DNA of 64,000 bases, taken from the NCBI GenBank assembly GCA_023415825.1, contig JAEZJF010000021.1, forward strand, positions 1 to 64,000. Reading direction: 5' to 3'. This DNA comes from Bacillota bacterium. GTDB lineage: Bacteria; Bacillota; Clostridia; DSM-8532. A model generated the notes under the pieces. The model was not told where the DNA came from. It made no database searches and worked only from the letters and a program-made list of their open reading frames with translations. The position numbers and the translations under genes were made by a program. This document shows, piece by piece, positions 1 through 9,900 of this stretch (the stretch's first letter is position 1; the number at the start of each line of letters is the position of its first letter).

Positions 1-21
1 TTTTTCTACAAAGATTGTTAA

Positions 22-47
22 GCATGCAGCGGAAAACCGCTGCATGC
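22..47 (+). terminator. Rho-independent terminator (upstream gene outside window)
   Basis: A perfect 11-bp stem (GCATGCAGCGG / CCGCTGCATGC) with an AAAA loop is followed by ATTTTTAC. It would end a plus-strand transcript entering from before base 1. Confidence 0.7.
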
Positions 48-479
48 ATTTTTACATATGGAAAAATTACTAATTCAATCTAGCTAATGTTGCTTTTATT
101 TTGAGACAAAATCAAAAACGCTTGACATCTTAGAATTCTGGAATCTCTGATTCTAAATTCAATGCAATTGGCATGTTGGTTATAGATAAAATGAACTTTA
201 TGATAAAGATCTTTCCAAGGTTTTAGAATAAGAATACGGAAAATAAAATCAGCGGCAAGACAAACAGATATGATGACGTTTCCACATTTTCAAAAGACAG
301 CTCCTCATCTACCTCAATACAATTCACGACGCTGTATGCTGATAAGGGTGTTGTTCAAATACCACTTAAAAAGCGTACAGCCGCCTCATTTACGGCACAA
401 ATAAAACGGCGAAGCTGTGAGCGGAGGTGATAGCGGCGCAATCAATTTATCGGCGCGTTTGCCGCCCAGTACGAGCGTT
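48..479. other. No gene recognised
   Basis: About 430 bases with stop codons in all frames and no recognisable protein. Part of the right half may be scrambled sequence from the adjacent recombinase remnant, because base composition rises from AT-rich to GC-rich near position 360. Confidence 0.5.
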
Positions 480-613
480 TATCGAGTAGAGTTTCCATAA
501 AAAGACCTACGCGGAGTAATCACGACCCAAACGGCTGGTGTCTTTGCAGAGGACGATACTGACGTTTCCCGCCTCGATTTCGTCCATCATTTTCACGAAT
601 CCCGGTCTGTCCC
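480..613 (-). pseudogene. Inverted N-terminal fragment of serine recombinase
   Basis: Read on the minus strand from 611 down to 510 this encodes a typical serine-recombinase catalytic-domain stretch: DRPGF, then MMDEIEAG, then VLCKDTSRLGRDY. This matches the family pattern (RPGF...DIEAG...V.KDLSRLGRDY) that normally lies directly before the VRLIAI segment. Here the VRLIAI segment lies on the opposite strand, starting at 611-613. Beyond 510 there is a stop codon, and after a frameshift a YMETL-like piece, also typical of this region. The fragment is therefore part of the neighbouring recombinase gene that was flipped. The N-terminal catalytic Ser region was not found. Confidence 0.75.
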
Positions 614-1944
614 AGGCAGAAAAACGTCCGCTTAATCGCCATCGGCGATAACGTCGATACGGCTTTTGGCGAAGATGATTTTATGCCTTTCCGTAACATT
701 TTCGCGGAATGGCACGCCCGCGACACATCTCGCAAAATCAAGGCAATCTACAAGTCCAAAGGCATGAGCGGCAAGCATACCGCGAGCCATACGCTATACG
801 GCTATGTTAAAAGTGCCGACGATAAAAACCAATGGCTGCCCGACCCCGACGCGGCGGCGATTGTGCGGCGGATTTTCCGATGACGATTGAGGGTGTCGGG
901 CCTTACAAAATCGCCTCGACGCTCATAGCGGAGCGCGTACCCTGCCCGGCGTATTACCTTGCTCAGAAAGGCATGGGCAACGGCAAAAACAAACCCTACA
1001 TCGACCCTTACCGATGGCACGGAACAACGGTTTGCTACATCCTTGAACGTGTCGAGTATATGGGGCATATGGTCAACTTCAAGACGTTCAAAGCCAATTT
1101 CAAGGATACACAGTGCCAGAAAACGCCGGACGAACAGCTTGTGATTTATGAGAACGCCCATGAGGGTATCGTAGATGCCGAGACTTGGCAGACGGCAAAC
1201 CGCATCCGCAAGAACGCGAAACGCCGCCGCCCAAATTCCTACGGTGAAACGAATCCGCTGACGGGATTGATGTGGTGCGCCGACTGTGGAGCCAAGCTGT
1301 ATAATGAGCGCGGATAGACGCTCAAAGGCGAATGGAAAGACATATATATTTGTTCCAATAACCACAAGAAAACGACGGACTGCACCGCTCACCGTATACG
1401 CACCGACACGGTGAATGAACTGGTACTTGACACCCTGCGGACGGTCAGCGAATACGCGAGGGGCAACGAAGCTGAGTTTACCCGCCAAGTCAACGAAATG
1501 TTTTCGACTCAGCAAGCCGGAACAGTCAAGGTGCAGCGTAAGAAACTGGCGGCAAGCCTCGCGGGCTTGGAACAAAAGGTAGATTCTATGCGCGGGAAAG
1601 TCAACCGGATTCGGGCGGATTTGAAATCGGTGGAACGCCGGATTAGTACACTTAGTGAGCATCTCAAGCACAGCGAAAACTTCAAGAATTACCGTAAGGT
1701 TGCCGAAAAATATTTACGCGGTGTTTTGCAAGGGCGGTTTGACCCGAAAAAGCTGCCGCCGATTACCAAGTGGCGCGAGGAACTTGCCGCTAAAACCGCC
1801 GAACGGGAGGCGCTGTATCGGGAGCATGACGCGCTGAAAAACGAAACCCAAAAGGTTGAGCAAATCCGTCGGAGTGTTACGGAGATTATGCGGGAGGAAT
1901 CGCGTGGACGGACTCCGCAGAAGTTGCAGGGGATGGAACTGTAG
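611..1944 (+). pseudogene. Large serine recombinase remnant (frameshift and stop)
   Basis: This is the remaining part of a large serine recombinase of the kind carried by clostridial integrative elements and prophage-like islands. In frame from 611 it reads NVRLIAI...DNVDT...FRNIFAEWHARDTSRKI...KGMSGKHT...YGY, the end of the resolvase domain and start of the recombinase domain. The frame shifts at about 880, at the join IVRRIFR / TIEGVGPYKIA. The next frame continues through the recombinase domain and the zinc-ribbon start (GLMWCADCGAKLY), hits a TAG at 1315-1317, then resumes in the same frame with the coiled-coil region to 1944. The 5' part is inverted (480-613). At least three lesions make it inactive. 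GC content and codon use are richer than in the housekeeping genes here, consistent with mobile origin. Confidence 0.85.
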
Positions 1945-1950
1945 TTGATG

Positions 1951-1988
1951 GTGACAGGCGGGCAATTTTGTGCCCGCCTGTCACTTTT
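1951..1988 (+). terminator. Terminator of recombinase remnant
   Basis: A 14-bp perfect stem (GTGACAGGCGGGCA / TGCCCGCCTGTCAC) with a 6-base loop is followed by TTTT. It sits between the recombinase remnant and the convergent M56 gene and may serve both strands. Confidence 0.8.
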
Positions 1989-1993
1989 GAAAC

Positions 1994-4405
1994 TCACTTG
2001 TCGGCAATGCCTTTAAGCCGTTCGGCCAAATCGACGTATACACCGTTTTCAGGGGGTATATAAGTATAAAATGCAGTAATATCGTTGACTTTATCTCGGT
2101 ATTGAATGAGGTCATACCCGCCATATACCGTAAGAATACTATCCATGTCGGGTGTGTAGATTTCGATGAACAAATCAAAATCGCTTGCGGAATAACTGCT
2201 CAGTGTTCGATTAGCGCGCCATTCATACTCGGCAAATAATGAGAGCAGTTGTCCGAATATCTCATCATCAACATTAATAAATGGATAGGTAATAGTGCTG
2301 GTTTCACCCTCAAAAAATCCCTTTTGCATGTGAACATATTCGCTATTATCGTACATATCTGACAGCAGCTTTATAACTTCATCGTTGACGATTTCATGTC
2401 CCATTGTTTTTGGACTGGCCTTCTGTAACTCACTCGTATCAAAGGAATTGCCAAGCGGAGTTGCTTCTTGTGATTCCGGCAGCGAATTAAACCATATCAC
2501 AGGGATAGCATCACTGGTGTGCTCCACACCGCCTATGTCTGTCGTGATTGCCCAAATCGAACCCGTAAAACCATCAGGATTGATGTCCCGCGCGCTGAAA
2601 GTATTTCCGCTTGGGTGTAATAATTCTTCAGGAGAATATTGATGCGGATGTGACCATTTGTTATCAGCCATTCGATAGCCCATCCCTCCGACTTCGGCGT
2701 AATAAGTCCGCATGGACACTGCACCTTCGGGAACTCGGACATCAATGAATATCATGTCCGTTAGAACGGTCACACCTGTGTTCACATCGGGTTGCAACCG
2801 ACTTGTGAAATGCTTCTTAACTTGGTCCGGGTCGCCGTTGTCTTTGCTTTGGTCAACGCCATAAAGCGTAACCACAGGTCGTGTTGCGTTTTCGGCAATA
2901 GGCTCCATTAGTATCGGGGAATCAGTGCGGATAATAAATGTATACTCACATTCGTTGCCGCCCCATGAACACACAAAACGATAGCCTTTTGTTGAAATTC
3001 CCGGTTCATATTCATCTCTGCCGGAAATCAACCTCGCGTCACTATATGGCGTCAATGTAAAAACACCTTTACCGGTCAAACTCGGAATATAAGACATTCC
3101 TCCGACCTTTAGTGCCGGACTTCCATTTTCGTCAAAAACATACTCCGTTAATTGGGTCGTTTGAGGATTTTTGCCGTTGAAATTAATTGTTATAGTTTCG
3201 TTATTCCGAATATAAGGTAATTCATCAGATGTTGTTTTCGACATTATGGATTGAAAGTTGTCTAAACGATCATAAATGCTGCCATTCCATTTATTCAAGC
3301 CAACCTCCCACGCGATTTCAATATCACCCGCTTTTATCATTATACCTGGAGGTTCATTAAGTGGAATCGCTTTTCCCGCGCCAAGTGCAATCACCGCGCC
3401 GCCGACAGCTATAATCAATACCACCGATACAATAATTGCCAGTCGAGTATGTTTCTTGCTTTTCATAATTGCGCCAAGCCGCTCTTTAAGGGCTTTCTTT
3501 TCCTCGCACATGGTAGTAGAGAGAACAGCATGGAGTGTTTTGGCGTCGGCGGCAACGTAGAGTAGCGTTTCGCCGTAATTCTGCTTGCCGTCTGTGTCAA
3601 GATTGCGGATAACCGCTTCGTCACAGGATAATTCACAGGCGCGGTCAATCTCACGCCGTACGAGCCATACAATCGGATTGAACCAATGGATGGCAGCAAC
3701 AAGCACGGACAGCCATTTCACCAGCACGTCTTTTCGCCGTAAATGGGTTAGTTCGTGGAGTAGGACAGCGTGAAGCTGCTCATTTGTATATTCACGGTCG
3801 GGCAGGATTATCGTCGGACGGAATAAGCCAATCAGCATAGGCGTTGACGCCAGCGGATTGCGATATAGGAGCGGTACGCGGCGATTACCGCAAAGCTCGG
3901 CGAGTATGGCATTTTCTTCTGTGGTCGCAGTGGTATTGCGTCGTTTTATCTTGCTTGTAAAGGCGTTATATGAGCAATATATAAATGGAAGATAAATGAT
4001 AACGCCTAAATAATGGGCAAGTCGAAACCAATCAACCGCTTCCGGCACCCATGAGTCAGGAACGAGAGCCTCAACCTCTGCCATACTGGATTCAGGTATG
4101 CCTATGAACCCCTCGGCGTTTTCTGTTTCATATGGTCTTATCCGCTCAAAAATGTCCTCGTTGGACACAATGTACCAATCAACAGTTTTGGAGATAGTCG
4201 GCACATCGGAAGTGGAATCCGGTAGAACAATGAACTTTGATATTGGCACAACTAATGCTGCAAGAACCACGAACCATAAATAATACTGTGCGGATTTCGG
4301 CAAACGGTTACGGAGAAGCGGTTTTAATACAAATAGGATTATCGCAATAACACTTCCCGTAACAGACATAGTGAGGATCGCTCTAAGAGCGTCATAACTA
4401 ATCAT
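1994..4405 (-). CDS. BlaR1-like M56 membrane metallopeptidase with large C-terminal ectodomain
   Basis: An 803-residue integral membrane zinc protease of peptidase family M56 (BlaR1/MecR1 type). In the family, an outside signal activates the cytoplasmic HExxH protease, which removes the BlaI repressor. Visible here are membrane segments at about residues 10-30 and 42-62, another near 133-147, the zinc motif HELTH at 217-221 with LRRKD following, the CDEAV motif at about 261, and a last membrane helix at about 322-341. The remaining roughly 460 residues lie after that helix and should be extracellular. They do not look like the penicillin-binding domain of true BlaR1, since no SxxK/SxN/KTG set was seen, so the signal is unknown. 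The start ATG overlaps the blaI-like stop (ATGA, 4402-4405), so the two are translationally coupled. It is unlikely to be a classic beta-lactam sensor. Confidence 0.85.
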   Translation of the reverse strand: MISYDALRAILTMSVTGSVIAIILFVLKPLLRNRLPKSAQYYLWFVVLAALVVPISKFIVLPDSTSDVPTISKTVDWYIVSNEDIFERIRPYETENAEGFIGIPESSMAEVEALVPDSWVPEAVDWFRLAHYLGVIIYLPFIYCSYNAFTSKIKRRNTTATTEENAILAELCGNRRVPLLYRNPLASTPMLIGLFRPTIILPDREYTNEQLHAVLLHELTHLRRKDVLVKWLSVLVAAIHWFNPIVWLVRREIDRACELSCDEAVIRNLDTDGKQNYGETLLYVAADAKTLHAVLSTTMCEEKKALKERLGAIMKSKKHTRLAIIVSVVLIIAVGGAVIALGAGKAIPLNEPPGIMIKAGDIEIAWEVGLNKWNGSIYDRLDNFQSIMSKTTSDELPYIRNNETITINFNGKNPQTTQLTEYVFDENGSPALKVGGMSYIPSLTGKGVFTLTPYSDARLISGRDEYEPGISTKGYRFVCSWGGNECEYTFIIRTDSPILMEPIAENATRPVVTLYGVDQSKDNGDPDQVKKHFTSRLQPDVNTGVTVLTDMIFIDVRVPEGAVSMRTYYAEVGGMGYRMADNKWSHPHQYSPEELLHPSGNTFSARDINPDGFTGSIWAITTDIGGVEHTSDAIPVIWFNSLPESQEATPLGNSFDTSELQKASPKTMGHEIVNDEVIKLLSDMYDNSEYVHMQKGFFEGETSTITYPFINVDDEIFGQLLSLFAEYEWRANRTLSSYSASDFDLFIEIYTPDMDSILTVYGGYDLIQYRDKVNDITAFYTYIPPENGVYVDLAERLKGIADK

Positions 4406-4773
4406 TTACCATCGCCGCCCATCTTAAAGTATTTGCGTAATTCCTCAATATCGGTGCCAGTCAAATGTCCGTTGCGAACCATAGCAAGCGCGAGAGTTTT
4501 GGCGCTCCCGAATTTTTCAAGCACGGTCTTTTCTTCCGCGAGTATGTACTCGTCCTCTGTTATAAGCGGGACATACCGCGCAACGCCATATCGCTCTGTC
4601 GGCTCAATAAGTCCTTTGTCACGTAAACGAGCGACGAGGGTATGCGTCGTTGACTTGTTCCATCCCTTATTCTGTTCGAGTTCATCCTTAAACTCCGCAA
4701 CTTTAAGCGGACGCTTCTCGCGCCATAGAATCCGCATGATTTCAAGTTCTGCATCAGTAATTTTATAATCCAC
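4402..4773 (-). CDS. BlaI/MecI/CopY-family repressor
   Basis: A 123-residue winged-helix repressor of the Penicillinase_R family. The N-terminal part (ITDAELEIMRILW, then TTHTLVARLRDKGLI) carries the typical helix-turn-helix; the C-terminal helices should dimerise and hold the site cut by the partner protease. The start is GTG at 4773 with AGGAGG 9 bases upstream (4783-4788). It is the first gene of a two-gene operon with the M56 protease and presumably binds the inverted repeat in its own promoter (4813-4824). It differs clearly from the second BlaI in this window (50494-50874), so the two circuits should have separate targets. Confidence 0.9.
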   Translation of the reverse strand: MDYKITDAELEIMRILWREKRPLKVAEFKDELEQNKGWNKSTTHTLVARLRDKGLIEPTERYGVARYVPLITEDEYILAEEKTVLEKFGSAKTLALAMVRNGHLTGTDIEELRKYFKMGGDGK

Positions 4774-4782
4774 GTAGAAAAA

Positions 4783-4838
4783 CCTCCTGCAAGCCTACTA
4801 CTATAAAATATTCTACATAAGTAGTCTATCGATGTCAA
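4783..4838 (-). promoter_or_regulatory. Promoter and BlaI-type operator
   Basis: On the minus strand TTGACA (4833-4838), a 17-base spacer and TAGAAT (4810-4815) form a near-consensus sigma-A promoter. The palindrome CTAC-TTAT-GTAG (4813-4824) covers the spacer and -10 start, where a BlaI dimer would block polymerase. AGGAGG for the GTG start is at 4783-4788. Confidence 0.75.
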
Positions 4839-5198
4839 GAGGAAAATTATCCGTCCGTAGTTCCGTACGGTCACAGAATCGGCGAGGATAAACGAAGAAA
4901 GCCCGTGGAATGGCTGATTTGTCAGCTTTTCACAGGTTTTTTAATATTATCTTGAAAAAACACCTTGACAAACGTCAGCGGATTGCATCTGGTACCTTTG
5001 AATTTTGGGATAATCCATCTTCTGGACAATAGATACTAAAAAGGATGGAATGAAGCTTATATATAAAAGGTTGTCCTCTTGTCATTCTGATTATAAGTCA
5101 AGGCTTGTGGTGCGTGATTTATAAGAGTTTGTGTACGGAATCCAGTAACTATCATAGGATATATTGGCTGGATTAATGCTTAAGATCAAGGACTGGTT
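4839..5198. other. Intergenic region, no gene
   Basis: About 360 bases between the divergent blaI-like and C45 genes. TTGACA occurs at 4972-4977 without a good -10 at the right distance. No RNA structure or reading frame could be supported. Confidence 0.5.
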
Positions 5199-6890
5199 TT
5201 GGTGCATCAAACTGACGGTAACAAGCAAATTTTGAGATTGACGAATGCTTTTAACAAGGATGGATATGAAGTAAAAAGAGTCGTCACCAAATTCAATAGA
5301 GTAGGAATAATGGCCGAGCATAAAACTGCATTTAACTACGACACCGGTCAAAAAAAGAAAATATACTATCTCGAAGGAACACACTATGAAATGGGGTATC
5401 TCCTTGGCCTGCTTGCCGAAAATGAAATAGCCGATATGACCGGGCAATTTACAGATAAAATTGCTTTCAGGTTTATCGGCAGTAAGATTCTGGAACGAAT
5501 AAAGCTTCTGGGTGAAACTCTGACTTATGTGATATCGGTACTTTCGAAAGCAGAGTTTACGAAGATGCCCCAGGACGTTAAGGATGAAATTCAGGGTGTT
5601 TTTGAGGGATGCAAAGCGCAAAATCCGGTAACAAAAGTCAGTCTGGAGCGTCTTATCACATTGAATTTAGGCTTTGATATCATCCTGTCCATGGTCTATT
5701 CCGGGAATTTCTTATTAATGTCTGTTGCCGACATCAAGCCATCCGATCTGGATATCCCCATCATGTGCAATGCCTTTTCTGTGTTCGGGAAAGCGGCAGG
5801 AAACGGCCACTATTTTGGCAGGGATTTTATGTTTCCAACCGCCGACGTTTTTCAAAATACTGCCACCATGCTGATCTGTAACCCAATAGACAAAAAAGGC
5901 AAACGTGTTTCTCCATTTGTGAGCATAACTGCACCCGGAATAATAGGGAGCATATCTGCCATGAATATTCATGGTGTGGGTATAGGGGTTGATATGAGCC
6001 CGGCCTTCAACTGTAATCCTGAAAATATAGGTATAAATTCTCTGCTCCTCGCCCGAAAATGCATACAATACGGAACAAACGCAGATCAAATGATTCAAAT
6101 CATGAGGGATACCCAAAGAGGTGTATCATGGAATTACATCATTTCAGATGGAGACCAGGACAGAGCCTGTGTTATTGAGGCTGTGAAATCGGAACACCAG
6201 CCTGATCCTCTCAGATATCCTTCTGAGAATTACCTGCCTTCGCTGCCTGACTACCATTTTATCAACCAATTTTGGTCTACACCTTACCAAAACGGTCTAA
6301 TGGTACGCTGGAACGATTACCGCTATCCTCTTGAATACCTCAAATATAACCCTCCATTGTGGCAATACTACAATAAAGTGACATCTTCAAAAAAGATGAT
6401 TCATCCTTATGCTTTCAGCTCTACAGGTTATATCAACAGAACCTTGAATGAAAAAAACTGCCCCTCACAATACTATTTTGCACCTCAGAGAGAGGAGTCC
6501 GACAATCTGATTATTACTACCAACCACTTTATTATTCCAGAAATGCGGTTCTATGCCATGCATCCCTGGACTGCCATGGTAGTTGGGGATAAAATCAATG
6601 ACATCCAATGGCGGTATGACGTATTGAACGATCAGATTTTAGAGGCGCTTCGCGAAAGAGGAAGCATCAATTATCAGATGGCCAAGCAGCTCATTGACTA
6701 TCTCGCTCCGAATGGCAAATACCCTTCCTATTATGCGAAAAATCCCAGAAGCCGTGATAAACGTGAAATATGCATAGAGGGCTGTACATCAATCTTTGAC
6801 CTTAAGAAAAAAACAGTAGAAAGCCATTATGGCTACTACTGTGATGAATGGGTCAAAGTGACGCTGCCCAACTATGTGAGTCCTCATTAA
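5199..6890 (+). CDS. C45-family autoproteolytic acyltransferase/hydrolase
   Basis: A 563-residue protein of the C45 Ntn-hydrolase group (acyl-CoA:6-aminopenicillanate acyltransferase-like). Such proteins cleave themselves before a Cys, which becomes the N-terminal nucleophile; substrates in bacteria are mostly unknown amides or acyl esters. The likely cleavage site is Met189/Cys190 in the segment IPIMCNAFSVFGKA, followed by GHYFGRDFMF. Upstream, YYLEGTHYEMGYLLG is the usual N-terminal family signature. No signal peptide is seen. The start could be TTG 5199 or GTG 5202 (AAGGA at 5188-5192), or ATG 5310 (weaker AGTAGG); the family signature begins near residue 56, so either is possible. It ends in a hairpin shared with convergent carB. 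Monocistronic. Confidence 0.8.
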   Translation: MVHQTDGNKQILRLTNAFNKDGYEVKRVVTKFNRVGIMAEHKTAFNYDTGQKKKIYYLEGTHYEMGYLLGLLAENEIADMTGQFTDKIAFRFIGSKILERIKLLGETLTYVISVLSKAEFTKMPQDVKDEIQGVFEGCKAQNPVTKVSLERLITLNLGFDIILSMVYSGNFLLMSVADIKPSDLDIPIMCNAFSVFGKAAGNGHYFGRDFMFPTADVFQNTATMLICNPIDKKGKRVSPFVSITAPGIIGSISAMNIHGVGIGVDMSPAFNCNPENIGINSLLLARKCIQYGTNADQMIQIMRDTQRGVSWNYIISDGDQDRACVIEAVKSEHQPDPLRYPSENYLPSLPDYHFINQFWSTPYQNGLMVRWNDYRYPLEYLKYNPPLWQYYNKVTSSKKMIHPYAFSSTGYINRTLNEKNCPSQYYFAPQREESDNLIITTNHFIIPEMRFYAMHPWTAMVVGDKINDIQWRYDVLNDQILEALRERGSINYQMAKQLIDYLAPNGKYPSYYAKNPRSRDKREICIEGCTSIFDLKKKTVESHYGYYCDEWVKVTLPNYVSPH

Positions 6891-6916
6891 GAGGACTTTT
6901 TATAGTCCTCTTAATG
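6885..6916. terminator. Shared convergent hairpin over both stop codons
   Basis: A 13-bp perfect stem (CATTAAGAGGACT / AGTCCTCTTAATG) with loop TTTTAT. The left arm contains the TAA of the C45 gene and the right arm that of carB on the other strand. No long U-run follows on either side, so termination strength is uncertain. Confidence 0.6.
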
Positions 6917-9900
6917 CTTAAAGACGTCTAAATTCACAATATCCAGTTCTTCCGGCTTTTTATTCATCTGGAGGCTGCGCAGTACCGCAAAGGCGGTATC
7001 CAGGCTTGTAAGGCACAGAATGGAGCGTTCGACCGATTTTCTTCTTATTCTGAAGCCATCCCGTTCTGAGCTTCGGCCCTTTGTAGGGGTATTCACAATC
7101 ATCTGAATCCTGCCTTGCTCCATGAGGTCAATGATGTTGGGAGAGCCTTCGTTGAGCTTCTTAACCGCATTTGTGGCAATGGCATGTTGATTCAGGTAAA
7201 GGGCGGTTTTGCCTGTTGCGTAGAGGGTGTATCCCAACCGCTCAAAGCCGTCGGCCAGATCCACCAGCTCAGGTTTATCGGAATCACGAACCGTAAACAG
7301 TATGCCGCTTCCAGGCTCGGGAAATTTAAAGCCCGCTCCTGCAAGACCTTTTAAAGTGGCTTCGTGAACATTCTTGGCAATTCCCAGCACCTCACCGGTG
7401 GATTTCATTTCAGGCCCCAGGCTGGTGTCCACATCATGGAGCTTCTCAAAGGAGAACACAGGCACCTTCACCGCCACATATTCGCTTTCCTGATAAAGCC
7501 CTGTACCATAGGGGAAATCCGACAGCTTTTTGCCCATCATGATACGGGTTGCGATGTTGACCATGGGAATACCGGTCACTTTGCTGATATAGGGTACCGT
7601 ACGGCTGGACCTGGGATTGACCTCGATAACATAAACCTCATTGTTAAACACCACATACTGGACATTAACCATACCAATGACATTCAAGGCCATGGCCAGC
7701 TTTTCGGTGTAATCAATTATCTTGTTCTTAATCTTAAAGGACAGGCTCTGGGGCGGATACATAGAGATACTATCGCCGGAGTGAACCCCTGCCCGCTCCA
7801 GATGCTCCATGATGCCCGGAATCAGGATGCTTTCACCGTCACAAATGGCGTCCACCTCAAGCTCCTTGCCCATCATATATTTATCAACCAGTATGGGATG
7901 CTCCTGCTCTTCCCTATTGATGATTTCCATGAACTCGATGACGTCCTTGTCGCTATAGGCAATTTCCATCCCCTTACCGCCCAGGACATAGGAGGGGCGC
8001 ACCAGCACGGGATAACCTAAGCGGTTGGCCGCTTCCAGAGCTTCTTCCAGAGTATAGATAGTACTGCCCTGGGGTCTTGGAATATTCAAGGCTTCCAGGA
8101 TGGCATCAAACTTTTCACGATCCTCGGCTGCGTCCACGTCCTTGGCACTTGTGCCGAAGATTCTGACGCCTGCATCTGCCAAAGGATTTGTAAGCTTTAT
8201 AGCAGTCTGGCCACCGAATTGGGCAATCACGCCATCGGGTGCTTCCAGCTCAATGATCTCCTCTACGTCCTCCGGTGTAAGCGGCTCAAAATAAAGCCTG
8301 TCGGAGGTATCAAAGTCGGTGGACACCGTCTCAGGGTTATTGTTGATGATAATGGCCTCGTACCCTTCTTCCTTGAGCCCCCATACCGAGTGAACCGAGC
8401 AGTAATCAAACTCTATCCCCTGACCGATACGGATGGGCCCCGAGCCCAGCACAATAACCTTTTTATTCTTTGTGGGCACCGATTCGGTATACTCGTCGTA
8501 TGTTGAGTAATAATAAGGTGTTTGTGCCTCAAACTCGGCAGCGCAGGTATCCACCATCTTATATGCTGGCCTGATCTCCCACTCCCGCCGTTTTGCCTTT
8601 ATATCTTCTTTCGTTGTCTTTACATACTTTCCAATGACGTCATCCAAGAAGCCCATTTTCTTGGCTTTCAAAAGAGCTTGACGGTTCAGAGTGTCGCGTG
8701 TCAAGGTCTTTAAATGCTCTTCCATGTCGACAATCTTCTTGAACTTGTGAAGGAACCATAGGTCAATTTTCGTAATGTCGTTGATCTCCTCCAGGGCCAC
8801 ACCCCGGCGGATAGCTTCGGCAATAACCAGCAGACGGTTGTCGTCAATATTGTGAAGCTTTTCTATAAGGGCTTTATTGTCAAGCTCTTTGCAGAGAGGC
8901 GTTTCCAGTGTTTTAATGCCCAACTCCAATGAACGCACAGCCTTCATAAGAGCTCCTTCAAAGGAGTTGCCAATGGCCATGACCTCACCGGTGGCCTTCA
9001 TTTGGGTTCCCAGAGTACGTCGGGCCTTAACAAATTTATCAAAGGGCCATTTGGGTATCTTGACGACGCAGTAATCTAATGTGGGCTCAAAGCAGGCATA
9101 GGTCTTTCCCGTTACGGCATTCCTGATTTCATCCAAACCATAGCCTATGGCAATCTTGGTGGCCACCTTGGCAATGGGGTAGCCCGTGGCTTTTGAAGCC
9201 AGAGCTGAAGAGCGGCTGACACGGGGATTAACCTCAATAACCGCATATTCAAAGCTGGTGGGATGCAGTGCAAACTGGCAGTTACATCCGCCCTCGATGC
9301 CCAGGGCTGTAATAATGTTTAACGATGCCGTTCTGAGCATCTGATATTCTTTATCAGCCAGAGTTTGGGAAGGAGCCACAACAATGCTGTCACCTGTATG
9401 AACGCCCACCGGGTCTATGTTCTCCATATTACAGACCGTGATGACATTGCCTTTGCCGTCACGCATGACCTCGTACTCAATTTCCTTCCACCCCGAGATG
9501 CATTTTTCAATTAAAACCTGATGCACACGGCTGAGGCGAAGACCGTTGGAACCGATATCCCTGAGCTGTTCCTCGTCATAGGCAATACCGCCGCCGGTGC
9601 CGCCTAAGGTATAAGCCGGACGAACCACCACAGGATAATCGATGACTTTCGCGAACTCCAGAGCATCCTCTAACGTGTTAACAACCTTACTTGGGATACA
9701 TGGCTCACCGATGCGCTCCATGGTATCCTTGAAGGCCTGCCGATCTTCAGCCATCCGGATAGCTTCAACAGCCGTACCCAAGAGCTTGACGCCCTGCTCC
9801 ATCAAGAACCCGGATTCAGCCAGTTCCATGGCCAGGTTCAAGCCGGTCTGGCCACCCAACGTAGGCAGGATACTATCGGGCTTCTCCTGTCTAATGATAT

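Noticed and set aside
802..1671. 289-codon minus-strand frame
   Set aside because: Antisense of the recombinase remnant, which explains the sequence by homology on the plus strand.
5091..5621. 176-codon minus-strand frame
   Set aside because: Mostly antisense to the start of the well-supported C45 gene; no family features.
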